Of a DNA stretch of 64,000 bases, positions 61,371 through 64,000 are shown piece after piece. Below the pieces are notes generated by a model. It was given only the letters and a program-made list of their open reading frames with translations. It made no database searches and had not been told where the DNA came from. The position numbers were made by a program, and so were the translations under genes. Position 1 is the first letter of the stretch. Each line of letters starts with the position of its first letter. The DNA is from Chamaecrista fasciculata (taxonomy: Eukaryota > Streptophyta > Magnoliopsida > Fabales > Fabaceae): NCBI GenBank assembly GCA_003254925.1, contig QANZ01012447.1, forward strand, positions 1 to 64,000, in the 5' to 3' direction.

Positions 61371-61947
61371 ATAAACTCTCAGAAATACAATATTCATAAA
61401 ACTATTTTTCTTATCCACTTATCAAACTTAAGATTATTCTACTTTGGAGCTTATAATTCCGAAAGTATATTTTCAATCTACGTACTAAACGGCCCTTTAG
61501 TCTCTAAATTTATATTTAGTCAATAATCTAATCTTAAATAATTGAAATACACCGTTTAATTTTTGAATTATCACAATTTTCAAACAAAACAATCAATTAT
61601 ATGAAAGTATACAACTTTCGATCTCTTGCCTCTCTCACCTTAGAAATCTTCTATCTCAGATACTTTATTTTACAGGTATTTTTTATTATAAAAAAATCTA
61701 TCCAAATCATTGTCACAATGAATATGGACATTTTCCCACCTAGATAAGAATCCAGTTACAACTTGCCTTGCCTATTTTAAATTTGAAATTTCCATAGATG
61801 AGCTTCAGCTGTGAGATAATATGACACCAATGGCACCGAGAAGTTGACATTTAATAAAGGGATTTTGCTTAAAAAAACTCAATAGACACGGGAATTTCTA
61901 TCAACTATCGTTGTGATCTGACTTCTTTTTATTTTATTTTTTAAATT
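61115..61947. repeat. 833-bp block, second copy
   Basis: Identical by eye to 59552-60384. Unlike the first copy, it continues without a break into the LINE-derived insertion. Confidence 0.85.
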
Positions 61948-63119
61948 ACATTGAGTGTTTGTTTTACCCGAAACATAATTCATCCAAAAACAAGAAACCA
62001 AACACAATAAGAACAAAAACAAAGTAAAAATAGTCCATCTCTCGTTAACATAAACAACAACACTAGACAAGATATCAACTGATGAAGGTGGGGGGTTTAC
62101 AACCCATCCAAGAGGACTCATCCTCGTTTTAGACAAATTGGCAAGACAATCAGCCGCCAAGTTAACGGATCTAGGGATCCAACTAAAACTACAATCATCT
62201 AAAAAACAAGAAACATAAATAAAGTAATCTAAAAGAGACAAACCCTTCCAAATAGGAATCCAAACAACCCCAATGACTGTTATAAAAAAAGACATCAACA
62301 GACTCAACAATAATAATAAGATAATAAAATGAAACAACACCATGGAAGAGCACCCGAAAATCAGGACCAAACCAGGAAACCGTTATGAAAGCTAAAAGTT
62401 GTCGTGGAATGCCTAGTCTAGATTCGCCGCCACAGAACGTTATTGTGGGAGCCCTGATTCAGATTGCCGTCGCCATAAAACTCTATAATCAGAAGAGGGC
62501 CGCTGCCGCTGAGATAGCGACGATCCAAAATTTCACTAAGAAAAACTCTGAACGAAACAGATTTTCTCTCACAAAAAACAAGTTTTAGAGCCAGCTCTCG
62601 ATCTCCTTATTAAATTGAGTGTTACTCTACCTAATTTCATGTCTATCTATTGTTAAAAGAATATAATAGGCTTTTGATAGAACACGAAAAACAGAGTAGG
62701 CTTTGATAGTGTGGTCACTGTCCTTAAGGAAATTAAGCTCCCACTATTTGTATGCTGCTGGGTGTTTATGGCAGATTTCCTCTAGGATTTACAAAGCCAC
62801 AATCATGTCTCTTCAGGATTAAACTGAATTCTCTGTAAATAATGAATGATCATGACTGTTCATGAATGAGCACTTCTCTGTTTATAATTCGAATTAATTA
62901 ATTAATTAATCAATTCGAAAAGAATAATAATTAAAATTAATTATTAGCCAAAAGCCCAATTGCCCTAAGTGCCCATTTTTGACATATATATATATATATA
63001 ATTCAATTATTATAAATGACTTAACAATCATTTATATACACTTCTCAATTCTATAACTTATCCAATGTGAAACTTTAATTACTAACTATACTAACATCTA
63101 CCTAGTACCTACAACCATG
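61931..63119 (-). mobile_element. LINE-derived insertion with 18-bp target repeats
   Basis: GTGATCTGACTTCTTTTT lies on both sides (61913-61930 and 63120-63137). The low-coordinate end has a T/A-rich run, the poly(A) tail of a minus-strand LINE. The minus strand next to it (about 61950-62260) encodes an RNase H-like ending: FSWIPRSVNLAADCLANLSK, then WVVNPPPSSVDILSS. The remainder toward 63119 (from about 62400) shows no ORF2 code and has the look of other non-coding repeat DNA, including an (AT)n run at 62981-63001, so the insertion is truncated, rearranged or nested. Confidence 0.65.
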
Positions 63120-63137
63120 GTGATCTGACTTCTTTTT

Positions 63138-63444
63138 TGTTTTAATCTTGTTTTTAAAATTAAATAAAAGAAAGAAAGAGAAAGAAACATGAAAATGGGT
63201 AAGAAACACTCAATTTAATATTCCTCGGTGGCTCTGTCTATGGAGTTTTTTAAGCAAATCCCCAATAATAAAATTGATGAGATTCAACGAAAATGTCGAA
63301 CAGCAACCCCCAAGAGGACCATAAATAATCGGGACATTTAGTAAATTTGCAAACTTGATACCTTCTAAACTTTCCAATCTTCTTGAGATTATTATAGAGA
63401 CTTGGTACTAGTCATCAAAGAACAGAGAGTGATCTGCAAAAACA
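63138..63444 (+). promoter_or_regulatory. 5' flank and presumed promoter of the O-methyltransferase
   Basis: AT-rich sequence between the LINE target repeat and the OMT start codon. No certain TATA box; ATTATTATAGAGAC near 63388-63401 is a candidate. The LINE-derived insertion therefore lies only about 330 bp upstream of the gene. Confidence 0.4.
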
Positions 63445-64000
63445 ATGGATACCAATCAAGCAGAGTTGTTTCGAGCTCAGTATCATTTGTACAGACATAC
63501 ATACAATTACTTGAGCTCCATGGCTCTAAAATGCGCACTGCAGTTGAACATACCAGACTTAATCCACAGCCATGGCCAACCCATGACCCTTCCTGACCTC
63601 CTCCTTGCTCTCCAGATTGACCCTTCAAAATCTGATCATGTCTATAGGCTCATGCGTTTGTTGGTTCACTCTGCCATCTTTGCTACTACCAAAGTTCCCA
63701 AAGGTGAGAAGCAAGAAGAAGAAGAAGTGGCATATGATTTGACACCTTCCTCTAGGCTTCTCCTCAAAGACAATGTCCCAACCTTGTCTCCCTGGGTTAA
63801 GGCCATGTTTCATACAGCTCTTGTGCATCCGTCAGAGTTCTTGGGTGATTGGTTTAAAGGGAATGAGCTCACACCCTTTCACACTGCCTTTGGGATGGGA
63901 TTTTGGGACCATCTGAGCCAGAACCAAGAGTTCAACTCATTTTTCAATGAAGCTATGATTGGTGATTCTAGCATGACGATGAACAAAGCTATGGATGGGA
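63445..64000 (+). CDS. O-methyltransferase, plant COMT/flavonoid-stilbene type (5' part, cut by window edge)
   Basis: An open frame of 185 codons from the ATG at 63445 to the end of the window. It starts MDTNQAELFRAQYHLYRHTY and carries the N-terminal dimerisation domain of plant type II SAM-dependent O-methyltransferases: MALKCALQLNIPDLI, then SDHVYRLMRLLVHSAIF (winged helix), YDLTPSSRLLL, and ELTPFHTAFGMGFWDHLSQN followed by FNSFFNEAMIGDSSM. The wording is that of trans-resveratrol di-O-methyltransferase and 8-hydroxyquercetin 8-O-methyltransferase relatives (usually near 350-370 residues). The SAM-binding and catalytic-His parts lie beyond the window, so substrate cannot be judged. The insertion KGEKQEEEEVA at about 87-97 is a variable loop. 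An intron further on is possible. Confidence 0.92.
   Translation, partial: MDTNQAELFRAQYHLYRHTYNYLSSMALKCALQLNIPDLIHSHGQPMTLPDLLLALQIDPSKSDHVYRLMRLLVHSAIFATTKVPKGEKQEEEEVAYDLTPSSRLLLKDNVPTLSPWVKAMFHTALVHPSEFLGDWFKGNELTPFHTAFGMGFWDHLSQNQEFNSFFNEAMIGDSSMTMNKAMDG

Overview
This window is nuclear DNA from a eudicot plant; I cannot name the species. The evidence is AT-rich intergenic DNA, GT-AG introns, a plant-only VOZ transcription factor, a tandem array of plant family-79 UDP-glycosyltransferases (UGTs), a type II plant O-methyltransferase, and many plant-type MITEs, long-TIR DNA transposons, a tRNA-derived SINE and LINE debris. It is an assembly scaffold: there is one 305-base N gap (21990-22294) and single Ns at 8286, 13739, 47209, 60385 and 61114. 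Several of these coincide with sequence duplications that look like joining artefacts.

Region 1 (about 2.3-24.6 kb) is a tandem cluster of seven intronless UGT79-type genes, all on the minus strand. Five look intact (2296-3675, 6401-7780, 9146-10537, 17471-18850, 23213-24589), one has two frameshifts (11587-12970) and one is a truncated pseudogene (19490-20292). Their flanks are duplicated with them, and transposons inserted in only one copy leave readable empty sites in the other. Among them sit two long-inverted-repeat elements with telomere-like arrays, a Mutator-like MITE, a 112-bp hAT MITE, a SINE, an RNase H remnant of a LINE and an LTR-like fragment beside the gap.

Region 2 (24.6-28.3 kb) holds a hairpin MITE and a 922-bp tandem array. 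Each full unit of the array contains a LINE RNase H scrap and a captured 115-bp exon/intron piece of the gene 4 kb downstream.

Region 3 (28.3-51.3 kb) is conserved single-copy gene space: a probably plastid-targeted, one-membrane-span protein of unknown function (minus, 8 exons), a third long-TIR telomere-like element, elongation factor ELF1 (plus), a VOZ transcription factor (minus) and an OPA3-like protein (minus).

Region 4 (51.3-64 kb) has an intronless histone H3.1 gene (57095-57505) with a decayed second copy of its promoter about 1.6 kb upstream, several hAT- and PIF-like elements, an orphan exon of cytosolic tryptophan-tRNA ligase lying between two Ns, a LINE-derived insertion with 18-bp target repeats, and the first 185 codons of a flavonoid/stilbene-type O-methyltransferase that runs off the right edge.

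The UGTs probably add a second sugar to plant glycosides such as flavonoid glycosides. The OMT is also a specialised-metabolism enzyme, but nearly 39 kb of housekeeping genes separate them, so I do not call a biosynthetic cluster.
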